DNA of 64,000 bases from Glaciimonas sp. CA11.2 (GTDB taxonomy: Bacteria > Pseudomonadota > Gammaproteobacteria > Burkholderiales > Burkholderiaceae_D), in NCBI RefSeq assembly GCF_034314045.1, contig NZ_JAVIWL010000002.1:59407-123406 (forward strand), written 5' to 3'. The translations under genes and the position numbers were made by a program. Positions within the stretch are counted from its first letter, which is position 1; each line of letters begins with the position of its first letter. Of this stretch, positions 1 through 8,671 are shown piece by piece. The notes under the pieces are model-generated. The model made no database searches. It had not been told where the DNA came from and saw only the letters and a list, made by a program, of their open reading frames with translations.

Positions 1-423
1 GCGGTGCGGTCATTAGAACTCCCTGCCAACAAGCCTTTACACCTGGAGCACGCGTATGCCTCCACCGTGCATAGTGCCCAGGGTCTGACCAATGACAAGG
101 CCCTGATTGCGCTCGACACCACCAGCCGTACCACGTCACTAAATTTGTACTATGTCGCCATCAGTCGTGCCCGACATGAAGCGCGCATTTATACCAATTC
201 TGTCGCGGCCTTGCCGGCGGCAATTGCCCGGCGCTTCGATAAAACGACTGCGCTGGCCGTTCAGCAGGAGCGGGTGGTGCAGCGGCGGGAACAAGGATTA
301 CAGCGCATGGGGAGCGCAGATGGAAAGCAAGCGATGCAGGGCAAACATCGGGAAGAAAAACGTCCCACCACGCCTGCGGAGGGGAACGACAGCAAGGGTA
401 AAGAGGGATTGGGACGGGTGTAA
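1..423 (+). CDS. MobF-type conjugative relaxase/helicase, C-terminal part
   Basis: The reading frame is open at the left edge, so only the last 140 or so codons are present. Visible are the late motifs of a superfamily 1 (RecD/UvrD-like) helicase: an HSAQGLT segment near residue 20 (motif V type) and YVAISRAR near residue 50 (motif VI with the arginine finger). This arrangement is typical of the C-terminal helicase half of TraA/TrwC relaxases, which nick and unwind plasmid DNA for transfer. The charged, glutamine-rich tail after residue 80 is usual for these proteins. It converges on the minus-strand type IV secretion operon next door, which supports a conjugation role. The relaxase domain and any coupling protein lie outside the window. 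A stand-alone RecD-like helicase remains possible. Confidence 0.8.
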   Translation, partial: AVRSLELPANKPLHLEHAYASTVHSAQGLTNDKALIALDTTSRTTSLNLYYVAISRARHEARIYTNSVAALPAAIARRFDKTTALAVQQERVVQRREQGLQRMGSADGKQAMQGKHREEKRPTTPAEGNDSKGKEGLGRV

Positions 424-462
424 TAATTACCATTGCCGATAACGTCGCTTCCTTTCGTCACC

Positions 463-738
463 CTATCGTTTCCGTTGACCGCTATCGGCCTCATCACGGA
501 TTTTGGATTGTGCCCAGCGACCAGCGAAGTCGGCACACACAGACACTGCACAAAAAAAGACCATCATTCCAGCCAATGGACCGCCCACCGTTTCAAGGCG
601 CATCCTGCTCACCCCAATATAAAAGGTGATCTCGAAGATCAGCATGATCACAAAGACAGCAAAAAAACCGCGTTTCGCTGCCCGGGACCCTGACTTACAG
701 TAACGCTCCATCCCTTGCAATTGTTTCAATCTAGTCAT
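463..738 (-). CDS. Small two-segment membrane protein at the end of the T4SS operon
   Basis: This 91-residue protein is not one I can name. It has a basic N-terminus (MTRLKQLQ) and two hydrophobic stretches around residues 25-45 and 55-72, followed by a charged tail, so it is probably an inner-membrane protein with both ends in the cytoplasm. I chose the ATG at 738 because a GGAGGA ribosome binding site sits 7 bases before it; an upstream in-frame start at 753 lacks one. It is the last gene of the secretion operon, 58 bp after the nuclease gene and convergent with the relaxase gene. Its job, perhaps transfer accessory or exclusion, is a guess from position only. Confidence 0.6.
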   Translation of the reverse strand: MTRLKQLQGMERYCKSGSRAAKRGFFAVFVIMLIFEITFYIGVSRMRLETVGGPLAGMMVFFCAVSVCADFAGRWAQSKIRDEADSGQRKR

Positions 739-795
739 CGCGGTTTCCTCCAATGTTGATGCTGCGTCCGATGCGCACTGGGTGGGCTGTCGGCC

Positions 796-1350
796 TCAGT
801 AGCTCGCGCGGTAATCGGTGCCTTGTTGCCAGCGACTTTGCCAATGATCGAGGTATTGTTTGGCGATCCCTGGATTGTTCCAGATCACCAGCACATTTTC
901 ACTATTACGCTTCGCAGCCGACGCCGTATAGTTAAAGCTGCCTGTCTCCACGTGACGCCCATCGACCACAAAATATTTATCATGGTGGATCGGGTAGGCG
1001 CTAATCGTGCGGGTCGGAATACCCGCACCGACCAGCAGATTCAGCGCCTGTCTGGGTGCATTGTTGCGCGCTTCCTGCAGGTTATTTTTATCGTCCACCA
1101 AGACAGCAACATCGACGCCGCGCCGTCTGGCATCCATCAGTGCACGTACGACGGGCACGGAGGTAAACGAATACGCTGCCAGCCGAATCGACGTTTTCGC
1201 AGATTTTAAGGTCTTGAGCACCAGCGCCTCGCCCCCGCCCTCCGGGGAGAAGGCGACCTCGATGGTTTGCGCAGCAGGGGCGACAACCTCGCGCCCACTC
1301 GCGAGTGACACCGCGATCAGGCAAGAACACAGTAATATTATTCGACGCAT
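796..1350 (-). CDS. PLD-superfamily endonuclease, secreted (Nuc-like)
   Basis: A 184-aa protein with an N-terminal signal peptide (hydrophobic core residues 3-18). It has a single complete HKD motif near residues 143-160: H-D-K, four residues, D, six residues, then GSFN. A single HKD copy is the hallmark of the Nuc/EndA group of phospholipase D nucleases, which act as dimers in the periplasm; pKM101 encodes a relative beside its transfer genes. The start has a strong GAGGAG site directly upstream. The gene lies 9 bp downstream of trbM in the same operon. Family membership is clear; a role in conjugation is not proven for the family. Confidence 0.85.
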   Translation of the reverse strand: MRRIILLCSCLIAVSLASGREVVAPAAQTIEVAFSPEGGGEALVLKTLKSAKTSIRLAAYSFTSVPVVRALMDARRRGVDVAVLVDDKNNLQEARNNAPRQALNLLVGAGIPTRTISAYPIHHDKYFVVDGRHVETGSFNYTASAAKRNSENVLVIWNNPGIAKQYLDHWQSRWQQGTDYRASY

Positions 1351-1359
1351 ACCGCTCCT

Positions 1360-1944
1360 CTACCAGCGAACACGTTGAACTAATTTGTGTTGATTGAATA
1401 CATCGATGGCGCGGGGAGACTGCGCTGGTTGCCACAGGACCTGGTGAAACACCGTGACCAGATAGCCATCCTCTGCACCGCCGACCGGATAGGAACCCAC
1501 GCTCTCGCCGACACAGGCGCGCGGTCCGACCATGCCCGTCTCGGTGGTCCGCGCAGACTGCTGCGGGCTGCCCACGATGTCGAACACGGTGCTTTGAAAG
1601 TGTGACGAGGAAGCGGCTGTCCGAGGAACGCCCTGAACCACCACGGCCTGATTCTCAGCGACCTGCAAGGGAGCGGGGCAGGGGTCATACGGATCACTGA
1701 CCGGCTCCGCATAGTTACCCCCTTTATTCGTCTGATTGGCCTCGTCACATTGTGGAAAAGGCCGGCCCTCATGCAAGTCCCGATACAGCCGGTCAACCGG
1801 TGGCCGACATGCGGCGACGGCTTTGGGTCCCTGGGGATTGCTCAAACAGAGTAATACCGTGCAACCATATTCGCTAGCACCGACCGGGACCATTGCGCCG
1901 ATCACCCCGGTCATCAGCACCGCCCACCCTATTTTTCTCTTCAT
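1360..1944 (-). CDS. trbM: TrbM/KikA-type conjugal transfer protein
   Basis: A 194-aa exported protein with a signal peptide (MKRKIGWAVLMTGVIGAMVPVGAS). After cleavage comes a cysteine pattern (CTVLLCLS, then AACRPP, then PQCDEA) that matches the TrbM/KikA/MpfK family of periplasmic mating-pair proteins. I start it at the ATG at 1944, preceded by AAAGAGAG, rather than at a start 39 bases further upstream. That leaves a 31-bp gap from virB1. The C-terminal half, rich in proline, valine and serine, is not conserved in families I know. The position between virB1 and the nuclease fits a transfer accessory. The cysteines probably form disulfides in the periplasm. Confidence 0.7.
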   Translation of the reverse strand: MKRKIGWAVLMTGVIGAMVPVGASEYGCTVLLCLSNPQGPKAVAACRPPVDRLYRDLHEGRPFPQCDEANQTNKGGNYAEPVSDPYDPCPAPLQVAENQAVVVQGVPRTAASSSHFQSTVFDIVGSPQQSARTTETGMVGPRACVGESVGSYPVGGAEDGYLVTVFHQVLWQPAQSPRAIDVFNQHKLVQRVRW

Positions 1945-1975
1945 CGATTGCTCTCTTTTTGACGGATTAAAACGC

Positions 1976-2818
1976 TCATTCATTGATCACCACAAACGCA
2001 TCGTCCTGCCGGGTGGCGACGGCCTCCTGCTGCAACGGCGCTACAGGCGGTGCGAGGGGGCGGTAGTCGGTCAATGGAGCGACCACCGGCACACCCTCAC
2101 CGAAACTAACCCAGTCGCCCGCGGGAGCGCGGGTCTTTGCTGTGGGGGAGGCTGCACGATGCGTCACCGCAGACACGATGACCGCCGCATCACCGCTGTG
2201 TGGTGCGACCGCAGGCACTATCGGACCCGGAGCTGCGCCCAGCGCATTGGTCACCACTTTTTGTACGTAACTCGGTTCACCCGGATGATCCGGTTTAAAT
2301 CCACGCGTAAAATTGCCACTGTAATAACAGGAGAATGCAGCCCGCAGCGCCTGCTGCTCATCCTTGAGTTTCACTGTGGCACGGACAAAGCAGTCCTTGA
2401 GGATCGCCGCACCGGCCCTGATATTGCGGCACGGATCAAAGATGGTTTCGTAGGTTTCGCCATAGCGGGCCAGGTTGTACCGATTGACTTGCGTCAGCCC
2501 CAAGGAAAAATTGTAGCCGGCCTTGTCCAATGCCCTGGCGGTTGCTATAGCTTCCTGCTGCGTGCGCGGCGCGCGCACGGTCCCATTGACTACCCCAATG
2601 GCATATGGATGAAACGTCGACTCGGTGGTGACCAGCCCTTTGAAGGTTTGCGGGTGGATGGCCGGTGCACACTGGGCCACCAGCGTTTCAAACGGCGTGA
2701 GTGGCTCTGCCGTGGCACCTACAGCGGGTATAACGGGTATCGAAGGTGGGGCAGCAAGACTGATCGGCAGCGCACCGGCGATGCCGATCGTGACCAGCAG
2801 GCGTTTAATGGCCGTCAT
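1976..2818 (-). CDS. virB1: VirB1-like lytic transglycosylase
   Basis: A 280-aa protein with a signal peptide ending near SLA-AP and a lysozyme-like domain at residues 40-200. The catalytic glutamate lies in LVTTESTFHPYAIG (about residue 67). The downstream SLGLTQVNRYN and SCYYSGN segments are the usual SLT-domain signatures. It opens the peptidoglycan for assembly of the secretion channel. The start at 2818 has GGAGATT upstream and overlaps the end of virB11 by 14 bases, so the two are translationally coupled. Here virB1 follows virB11 instead of opening the operon, an order different from the Agrobacterium one. The C-terminal 80 residues are low complexity. Confidence 0.9.
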   Translation of the reverse strand: MTAIKRLLVTIGIAGALPISLAAPPSIPVIPAVGATAEPLTPFETLVAQCAPAIHPQTFKGLVTTESTFHPYAIGVVNGTVRAPRTQQEAIATARALDKAGYNFSLGLTQVNRYNLARYGETYETIFDPCRNIRAGAAILKDCFVRATVKLKDEQQALRAAFSCYYSGNFTRGFKPDHPGEPSYVQKVVTNALGAAPGPIVPAVAPHSGDAAVIVSAVTHRAASPTAKTRAPAGDWVSFGEGVPVVAPLTDYRPLAPPVAPLQQEAVATRQDDAFVVINE

Positions 2819-3830
2819 ACAGAATCTCCGAGATATACCGCCGTCCCGAGCGTTTATCGTAAGTAAACTGCACGACGACCTGGATCAGCGATTTGGCATA
2901 CGCGACCACGTGCGACTGTTGCAGCGGTATTCCGGCCCGTAACACCATCATCGATAGCCGCTCGTACATCATGGCCGGGCTGTTCGCGTGGATCGTCGTG
3001 ATCGACCCACCGGCCCCGGTATTGAGCATTTCCAGATACGAATAGGCTTCTGCGCCCCGTAACTCGCCCATGATGATGCGGTCGGGCGTCAGCCGCAGCG
3101 AAGCCTCAAGTAAATCAATGGCCGAGATCTTCGATTCGCCCTGGCCGCCACGGGAGTACAGCAAATGCAGACAATTCGGTTGTGCGGGGGTGATCTCGCG
3201 CGCATCTTCTATCGTCACAATGCGCTCATGGTCCGGCACCGTTTTTAATAAGGCATTTAAGAACGTGGTCTTACCGGTATTGGTGCCGGCCGAAATCATG
3301 ATGTTTTTGTGCGCTAAGACCGCGCCACGCATAAAGCCGTCCCAGTCGCGGGCTTTGCAGAGCGCCAGTAAATGATCGTTCGAATACTCAGTGCTGCCTC
3401 CTGGGGCGTTGACGTGATCAAACGCGCCCTGTTGCTGGTAGTCATCCAGCGTGAAATCGCGCAACGACGGCTTACGGATACAGACCGCAATCGATTTTTC
3501 TTCGACGGCAGGGGCGCGCACCACCTGGACCCGGTAGCCGCCGCGTTCGGTGTCATCGATCCCCTCAGTCAGATCAATGGGCATCGTGGCCGACAATAAC
3601 GGGCGCTCGCGGTCCGACTCCTGATGGGTGAAGGAGGCGGTCACATCGGCTAACGACTCCAGCAGCGCCAGGGATAAGTCCGGCATGGCAACGCGCGTCA
3701 TATAACCGTGACCTTGTCGTCCGACAAACATTTCATAGGGCTTGTTGACGGCCAGCTCGGTGACCGTCGGATCATCCAGAAACGGCTGCATCGAGGCCAG
3801 TTTCGAGCGAAACGAGGCGATTTGGGACAT
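2805..3830 (-). CDS. virB11: VirB11 secretion ATPase
   Basis: The 341-aa product is a hexameric AAA-type traffic ATPase at the cytoplasmic face of the channel. The Walker A motif GTNTGKTT is at residues 182-189. It is followed by the Asp box (ERIVTIEDARE), a GELRG Walker B-type segment and the His box (SITTIHANSP). Length is normal for the family. It lies 12 bp downstream of virB10 and overlaps virB1. All catalytic motifs appear intact. Confidence 0.95.
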   Translation of the reverse strand: MSQIASFRSKLASMQPFLDDPTVTELAVNKPYEMFVGRQGHGYMTRVAMPDLSLALLESLADVTASFTHQESDRERPLLSATMPIDLTEGIDDTERGGYRVQVVRAPAVEEKSIAVCIRKPSLRDFTLDDYQQQGAFDHVNAPGGSTEYSNDHLLALCKARDWDGFMRGAVLAHKNIMISAGTNTGKTTFLNALLKTVPDHERIVTIEDAREITPAQPNCLHLLYSRGGQGESKISAIDLLEASLRLTPDRIIMGELRGAEAYSYLEMLNTGAGGSITTIHANSPAMMYERLSMMVLRAGIPLQQSHVVAYAKSLIQVVVQFTYDKRSGRRYISEILYDGH

Positions 3831-3842
3831 AGGATACTTTCC

Positions 3843-5069
3843 TCAATCGATCAGCACGGCACCGTCTTGCTGCCGGGCGGCGTCCTGTTGCTTTTTGTAG
3901 ATCTCCGAAAAGTCCAGATCGCGGTTCACAAAAATGCGGATGCGTGAGCCGGCCGGCGTCGTGATCGTGGGCGGAATATTAATAATCGGTGCCAGGATCG
4001 ACTGCGAGGTCTGGGCGGCCGCCTGCTGAACCGATTGCCGGTATTGCGCCGAAGAATTGTTCTGATCGCTGGAACTGACCCCGGTATTGACGGCCCCGGC
4101 CCCGATGATCGACAGCAGTGCCGAGGTGCCAAAAATTTCCGCAAAATGGGCGTCCACGATCCCGCCCATGCCCGCCGTCCCAAGCTGGTCGGAGCCGATA
4201 CTGTCTAACGCGACTTCGGTGATCGATCCATCCGGGTTCGCCGTGCGCAGCGTGTTCCACATGGTAAACAGCCGGCTTTGCCCCTTGCGTACTTCAGCGC
4301 TGTAGACACCACACAGGCGTGACCCCCACGGAATCAGTTTTAAGCGCCCGCGTTCGGCATATACGTCGCGCTGGATCAGTGCGCAGATTGTGCCCGGTAA
4401 ATCCGAAATCGCCCGCGGGATCGTCACGCCTTCAATGACCTTGCCCTGCAGAATTTTATACTCCAGGTTGGTCACATTGGACGCCTGACTCAGTACCACG
4501 CCGTTGCCCGAGACGGCCCGCGCAAAGCGGGAATTCGGGTCTTGTGCACCGCGTTCGGTACCCGCCTCACTGGTCCCACCGAGCGTGCCCATCAGGGCAG
4601 CGGGGGTGGCATTCTGCGCGGCACCTTGCGCAGGTCCCGTGGAAGGCGCGCCCGTGCCACCGGGTTCGATCGCCGACTTCCTGCGGGCGTCGAGTAACAA
4701 CCGGGCTTTTTCTTGTTGCTGCAGCGCCAGTTGCGCGCGTTGGGCGACTAAAGGATCTACCGCCGGCGTGGCGGGCGTGGCCGTTTTGACCGGTGGCACC
4801 ACCGCAGCTGGCTGGTCATCGTTCAACACAGGCACGGTTTTACGCGGTGCCACGGTTAGCTGGGACTCCGCTGTTGTCGTGTCGCTCTTGGCCGCGCCAC
4901 CTTTGACCCAAAACACCACCCCGAGCGCGGCGGCAGCGACTACCGCGATCGCAACGCCATTAAATTTCTTCTTGCGACTGGCCGCCACCAGCGACGCACT
5001 GGTGGTGGTTTCCCAGTCGTGCAGTACCTGGTCGCGGGTGGCATCCGGCGGGGGCGTCAACGTTGCCAT
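3843..5069 (-). CDS. virB10: VirB10 channel-scaffold protein
   Basis: A 408-aa bitopic protein spanning inner and outer membranes. It has a short cytoplasmic N-terminus, a transmembrane helix (about residues 40-58), a long proline/alanine/glutamine-rich periplasmic linker and the C-terminal TrbI/VirB10 domain. That domain contains GTICALIQRDVYAERG and the conserved RLCGVYSAEVRKGQSR region. It forms the core complex with VirB7 and VirB9. The ATG at 5069 overlaps the virB9 stop (TGATG), which makes coupling likely and decides the start over a TTG one codon earlier. Confidence 0.95.
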   Translation of the reverse strand: MATLTPPPDATRDQVLHDWETTTSASLVAASRKKKFNGVAIAVVAAAALGVVFWVKGGAAKSDTTTAESQLTVAPRKTVPVLNDDQPAAVVPPVKTATPATPAVDPLVAQRAQLALQQQEKARLLLDARRKSAIEPGGTGAPSTGPAQGAAQNATPAALMGTLGGTSEAGTERGAQDPNSRFARAVSGNGVVLSQASNVTNLEYKILQGKVIEGVTIPRAISDLPGTICALIQRDVYAERGRLKLIPWGSRLCGVYSAEVRKGQSRLFTMWNTLRTANPDGSITEVALDSIGSDQLGTAGMGGIVDAHFAEIFGTSALLSIIGAGAVNTGVSSSDQNNSSAQYRQSVQQAAAQTSQSILAPIINIPPTITTPAGSRIRIFVNRDLDFSEIYKKQQDAARQQDGAVLID

Positions 5070-5845
5070 CAATGCCCCCGCGCCGTCATTGCCACGGTCT
5101 CTTTTTTACTACCGGTGTTTTCCACGCAGAGGTGGGCGTCGCCATTGCGTAACGTGAATAAATGACCGATGCGCTCGACCACCATATACGCGCCTTCGCG
5201 GCGCGTATTGACCACCGATTCGGTGCCATCGCTGCCCACAATATAAAACGCCGGAATCTCACTGTTTTTGTCAAACTGGAAATAGGTAAATTCGCCATCA
5301 TCAAACGCGCGCTGCAGTGGAATGGCCTGCTTGTCACCGGACGCCGCATAGTGCAGATTCAATGTGGCCGGGTCGAACCCTTTGCCGCTGCGCTCGTTTC
5401 CGCTATTTGGCATGCCGGAAGCAGCGTTCAGCATGCTGGCATTCGGGTAGATAAAACGCACCAGAAAGGTCATGTCACGCTGTCTGGCGGTGCTGTTGAG
5501 TTTAAAAAAGTAAGTGCGCTTGTTGGTGATGATGGTCATGTTAGTCGCCGCATTCGGCTCCACCGGCTTCACGAACAAGCGGCTGCCATTGATCACCGTT
5601 TGCCACGCAATCGAATCGCCCAACGTGCGCACCTTGATCTGCTCATCGGGTGCAAATTCAATCGTGGTCTGATAGCCATAGGTGCCCATTAGCTCGTAGA
5701 CCTGATTGGGGTCATAGGCCACCTGCTTGATGCGCTGGTCCGTCAGTAACGGGCGCGGCAGTTTGGCGGCATAGACCGGCACAGCGCACAAAGTTGTTAA
5801 CAAAGACACTATGGCGACGACAAGGGCGAACGGCGTGGGTTTCAT
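5069..5845 (-). CDS. virB9: VirB9 outer-membrane core-complex protein
   Basis: A 258-aa secreted protein with a clear signal peptide (cleavage after VYA) and the CagX/VirB9 fold. The N-terminal domain (residues 28-130) ends in the NKRTYFFKL strand. The C-terminal domain contains GEFTYFQFDKNSEIPAFYIV and the typical closing NTRREGAYMVVERIGHLFTLRNGDAHLCV segment, split here for length. It sits in the outer-membrane ring with VirB7 and VirB10. It lies 27 bp after virB8 with an AGGAAAGAG site and overlaps virB10 by one base. Confidence 0.93.
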   Translation of the reverse strand: MKPTPFALVVAIVSLLTTLCAVPVYAAKLPRPLLTDQRIKQVAYDPNQVYELMGTYGYQTTIEFAPDEQIKVRTLGDSIAWQTVINGSRLFVKPVEPNAATNMTIITNKRTYFFKLNSTARQRDMTFLVRFIYPNASMLNAASGMPNSGNERSGKGFDPATLNLHYAASGDKQAIPLQRAFDDGEFTYFQFDKNSEIPAFYIVGSDGTESVVNTRREGAYMVVERIGHLFTLRNGDAHLCVENTGSKKETVAMTARGH

Positions 5846-5872
5846 CGGCTTTTCTCTTTCCTGTGGAGCAGG

Positions 5873-6547
5873 CTACTGATTGCTCAATTTTTGGTTTTTA
5901 CTGTACGACGTGGCGGCAAAGCCGAGCGGATTTTCCCAGCGGTCACCCAGTGCTAACGGCTGAAACGTGAAGGTATTGCGCACCAGGGCGGTAAAATAAT
6001 CGATTCGGCGCTCGCCACCCGGCCGCTCAGTGATACTTTGGAATTCGACCTGATAGGCATTTTTGCCAAGCGAATTGATGGCGGTGATTTTGGGATAGCG
6101 GCGTGCCCCTTTGCCGATCACGTAATACGGATTGTCCGGATTTTCTGCAGCGGTCTCCTGGTCGTATTGCCGTGCCACCGCATCGGTCGCGTGTAAACGG
6201 CATAAATCCGCATTACGTTGCCGCCAGTCAGGATCGAACGTATTGCACGCGGTAATGAAATCATTGACCTGACTTTCGACAAAGCTGTCCAGGCCGGAAA
6301 TGGTGTCCGCGTTGACCACTTGCTGTTTGACCACATGACCGTTGGCATCCATGACGGCGATCACCGGAATGACGGTATGGATCTTCGAGAGTACCGTCAC
6401 CGAGGAAGACAGCCCAGCCACTGCGATCAGCAACAACACAATAAAAAGATAAGCGCGGTTGCGCTCCTGCTTAATTTTATTTGCCCCGCCCAGCTGGACC
6501 TGCTGCGTCGTCGTCGGGTCGGTATCAAAGGTATGTTTGCCGGCCAT
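5873..6547 (-). CDS. virB8: VirB8 inner-membrane assembly protein
   Basis: A 224-aa protein with a cytoplasmic N-terminus, one transmembrane helix (residues 30-50, YLFIVLLLIAVAGL) and a periplasmic NTF2-like domain. Conserved landmarks are the PNNPYYV-like DNPYYVIGKG and the late TFQPLALGDRWENPLGFAA segment. VirB8 nucleates T4SS assembly and is a dimer. Its ATG overlaps the virB6 stop (TAATG), giving tight coupling. Length is normal for the family. Confidence 0.92.
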   Translation of the reverse strand: MAGKHTFDTDPTTTQQVQLGGANKIKQERNRAYLFIVLLLIAVAGLSSSVTVLSKIHTVIPVIAVMDANGHVVKQQVVNADTISGLDSFVESQVNDFITACNTFDPDWRQRNADLCRLHATDAVARQYDQETAAENPDNPYYVIGKGARRYPKITAINSLGKNAYQVEFQSITERPGGERRIDYFTALVRNTFTFQPLALGDRWENPLGFAATSYSKNQKLSNQ

Positions 6548-7407
6548 TACTTGCCTCCTTTGATAGTTCTCACCGCCATCATCAACAACGATGCACCCTG
6601 CACAGAAGCCCCACCAGCAAGGCCCGCAGCCCAGCCTTTGACTTGCAGCATAAAAATAATCAAGACAAGCTCCAGCACATAGAGCGTATTGATTTGCTCA
6701 GCGCTGATAAATTTAGCTTCCGTAGCGGACGATGCGTTTTGCACTTCCTGGAAAAAGTCACCAAATGCCACAAAGCCAAATTTGACAATCGCAATGACTA
6801 AAATGTAAATCAGCGCGAAATTCAGCATTTTGCTGACCCAGTTCATGAACCACTGCCGTGTTTCCGAAAACATGGCGAAGCCAATAAACAGCGGCAGGAG
6901 AACCATCGTCAATGCCAAACCAAATTTAGCAATGGTCATGTAGAAAAGGGCAATAACAAATAACAATGTATTAAGCACTAACACCAGCATGCCATCCAGG
7001 ATAGTGCCGACTGATTGCCAGCCTGAATTCCTAAGAGTCTTAGAAATCTCATTAGCGTTAACATAAAGCGCATCCAGCATGCTGGTACTAGACTTCCCCG
7101 CCATAATGGTTCCTGCTGCCGAGTCCATAAAAGAGACGAATACGTTATAAATGACTGACGCAAATCCACCCCAACTCAATGTGCCAAAAACTGCACAGGT
7201 CATGATGGTTTTCGCTAACAACTCACGTGCCTGAAAGGGAGCATGTCCTGCGTACACCTTGTACCCCAGCAACACCCAATACAACACAGCGGCGGAATAC
7301 AGTGCCGGAGAAATAGCGTTCGCCAGTGCAGGATAAATTTGCGTTAAAAATGAATTGGTGTAAGCATCTGACGCGCCAATCATTCCCTGAAGATTAATGG
7401 TTGCCAT
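6547..7407 (-). CDS. virB6: VirB6/TrbL polytopic membrane channel protein
   Basis: A 286-aa inner-membrane protein with about six hydrophobic segments and the central TrbL/VirB6 loop (residues 80-140, with tryptophans and a glycine-rich stretch before LDGMLVLVLN). VirB6 helps form the substrate channel through the inner membrane. It sits between two small membrane genes and virB8, in its canonical place. It overlaps virB8 by one base and starts 3 bp after the preceding gene. Confidence 0.88.
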   Translation of the reverse strand: MATINLQGMIGASDAYTNSFLTQIYPALANAISPALYSAAVLYWVLLGYKVYAGHAPFQARELLAKTIMTCAVFGTLSWGGFASVIYNVFVSFMDSAAGTIMAGKSSTSMLDALYVNANEISKTLRNSGWQSVGTILDGMLVLVLNTLLFVIALFYMTIAKFGLALTMVLLPLFIGFAMFSETRQWFMNWVSKMLNFALIYILVIAIVKFGFVAFGDFFQEVQNASSATEAKFISAEQINTLYVLELVLIIFMLQVKGWAAGLAGGASVQGASLLMMAVRTIKGGK

Positions 7408-7410
7408 TAT

Positions 7411-7767
7411 TTACTTTCCCGTTTTTTTCCAATGATCAGCAACCGCAGGGTCAAGAATGTCCCCCTCTGTCAAGCGCACACCGGTACTTTCTTCCACTCG
7501 CTTCGTAACCGCTACCACACACACTTTTCTGCTATGCGTTTCTTTTTTTGTAATGAAAATATCAGCCTGACAATAATTAGGAAACCACGAGTAAAATTGC
7601 ACGGAGGTTGCTGTCAATAACGGATTCCCCGATTTTTGCTCTGGCTGAACAATTACTTGCGGGGGCATCCCTGGCGTATTAGCTGGTGACGATGGAAATA
7701 CGTAGTAAACAAGACCACCAACTGAAACGACTATCGCAAACGCGGTAACAAGCATCCATTTAGGCAT
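7411..7767 (-). CDS. T4SS-associated small single-pass membrane protein, unknown
   Basis: I do not recognise this 118-aa protein. It has an N-terminal hydrophobic segment (residues 4-24) without a lipobox, followed by a proline-rich linker and a small domain with two cysteines (NYCQADIF and KVCVVAV) that may pair in the periplasm. It lies in the secretion operon between the short lipoprotein gene, which it overlaps by 8 bases, and virB6, 3 bp away. It could be an anchored VirB7-like or entry-exclusion factor, or an ICE-specific T4SS accessory; only position supports that. Confidence 0.65.
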   Translation of the reverse strand: MPKWMLVTAFAIVVSVGGLVYYVFPSSPANTPGMPPQVIVQPEQKSGNPLLTATSVQFYSWFPNYCQADIFITKKETHSRKVCVVAVTKRVEESTGVRLTEGDILDPAVADHWKKTGK

Positions 7768-7975
7768 GATTTTTCCCTACATCAGGAGTGCTATTGAGAG
7801 GCTGAAAATCGCAGGCGCACGGCGACATATCCAGCTTGGCCGAGTTAACAGCACACCCGCCGATTACCGCACCAATAAACAAAATAGCCAATACTTTCCA
7901 GCATTTCATAAATATCCAGAATGGTATCCAGACAGGGGCAAAAACAATTTTCAACAACAATAAAAAGAATTTCAT
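7760..7975 (-). CDS. Small lipoprotein, VirB7 or Eex candidate
   Basis: A 71-aa protein with the start set at 7975 by the GAGGAACGG site just upstream; a longer start at 8023 would run into virB5. Two hydrophobic stretches lead to IGGC at residues 38-41, an acceptable lipobox, so the mature protein would be only about 30 residues with two further cysteines (SPCACDF). The long pre-lipobox region is odd: normal VirB7 leaders are near 20 residues. In pKM101-type operons an entry-exclusion lipoprotein occupies the slot after virB5 while virB7 follows virB6. No other lipoprotein is seen here, so this is the best VirB7 candidate as well. Confidence 0.6.
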   Translation of the reverse strand: MKFFLLLLKIVFAPVWIPFWIFMKCWKVLAILFIGAVIGGCAVNSAKLDMSPCACDFQPLNSTPDVGKNHA

Positions 7976-8009
7976 AAGCCGTTCCTCTTCATAAATTTGA
8001 CGACTGCGG

Positions 8010-8669
8010 TTACGGGGCGACACGTTTGTAGCGTTGCTGATCGTTCGCCGTCGCCTGATTTTGCTGGTTCAGCATGTTCGCCTGCAGATTCATATTCATC
8101 ACGTTGAGCTTGGCCATCGCGGTTTGCAGCATGCCGTTTTCGGTCGCAATACGATTTTGCAGGTCAGCGGCATCTTTGGTATTGGCGGTGCTGTCGACTT
8201 GCCCGGCCATCGTCGATAAATTGTTCAGGTTGGTCTGCACCTGCGCATACAGCATGTCACCCCCGGTCATCGCCGCCCGTACCGAATCGGTACTCAGCTT
8301 GTAACTGGTGGCTCCCTGGCCCCGGGGATCCTGAAACAGCTCTTGCGGCATCGTCTTTAATAATTTTTCATAGCCGTTTTGACTGGCACCAAACGCCCCG
8401 CTATTTTGCTGCGAGACCACCTCCTGCCATGAGCCGGGGACCACCGACGAGGAGCGAATGGTGTCATTCAATCCGATGGCTCCCCGCTGGTACGACCCGG
8501 TCACGGCGGCATATTGATTTTTCATCGTTTCGTACTGTTGCTGCATTTGATTGAGCTGGTTCAACAATTGCGCCTGGGTGAGGATGTCGGTGGTTGGAAT
8601 CTGGGCGATTGCGGGAGTCGCTGCAGAAAGGAACCACCCCATGGCAATGAGTAATAAAAATTTTTTCAT
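8010..8669 (-). CDS. virB5: VirB5-like pilus tip/adhesin protein
   Basis: A 219-aa secreted protein with a signal peptide cleaved near AIA-QIP. The mature part is almost entirely helical and glutamine/asparagine-rich, with coiled-coil heptads at residues 28-65 and 150-215, as in the VirB5/TrbJ family of minor pilus components. The ATG at 8669 follows AAGGAACC; the stop of virB4 is two bases upstream. Sequence conservation in this family is low, so the assignment rests on length, signal, helical content and operon position. Confidence 0.82.
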   Translation of the reverse strand: MKKFLLLIAMGWFLSAATPAIAQIPTTDILTQAQLLNQLNQMQQQYETMKNQYAAVTGSYQRGAIGLNDTIRSSSVVPGSWQEVVSQQNSGAFGASQNGYEKLLKTMPQELFQDPRGQGATSYKLSTDSVRAAMTGGDMLYAQVQTNLNNLSTMAGQVDSTANTKDAADLQNRIATENGMLQTAMAKLNVMNMNLQANMLNQQNQATANDQQRYKRVAP

Positions 8670-8671
8670 GA

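Noticed and set aside
1736..2866. 376-codon plus-strand frame opposite trbM and virB1
   Set aside because: It is antisense to two well-supported transfer genes and has no domain of its own.
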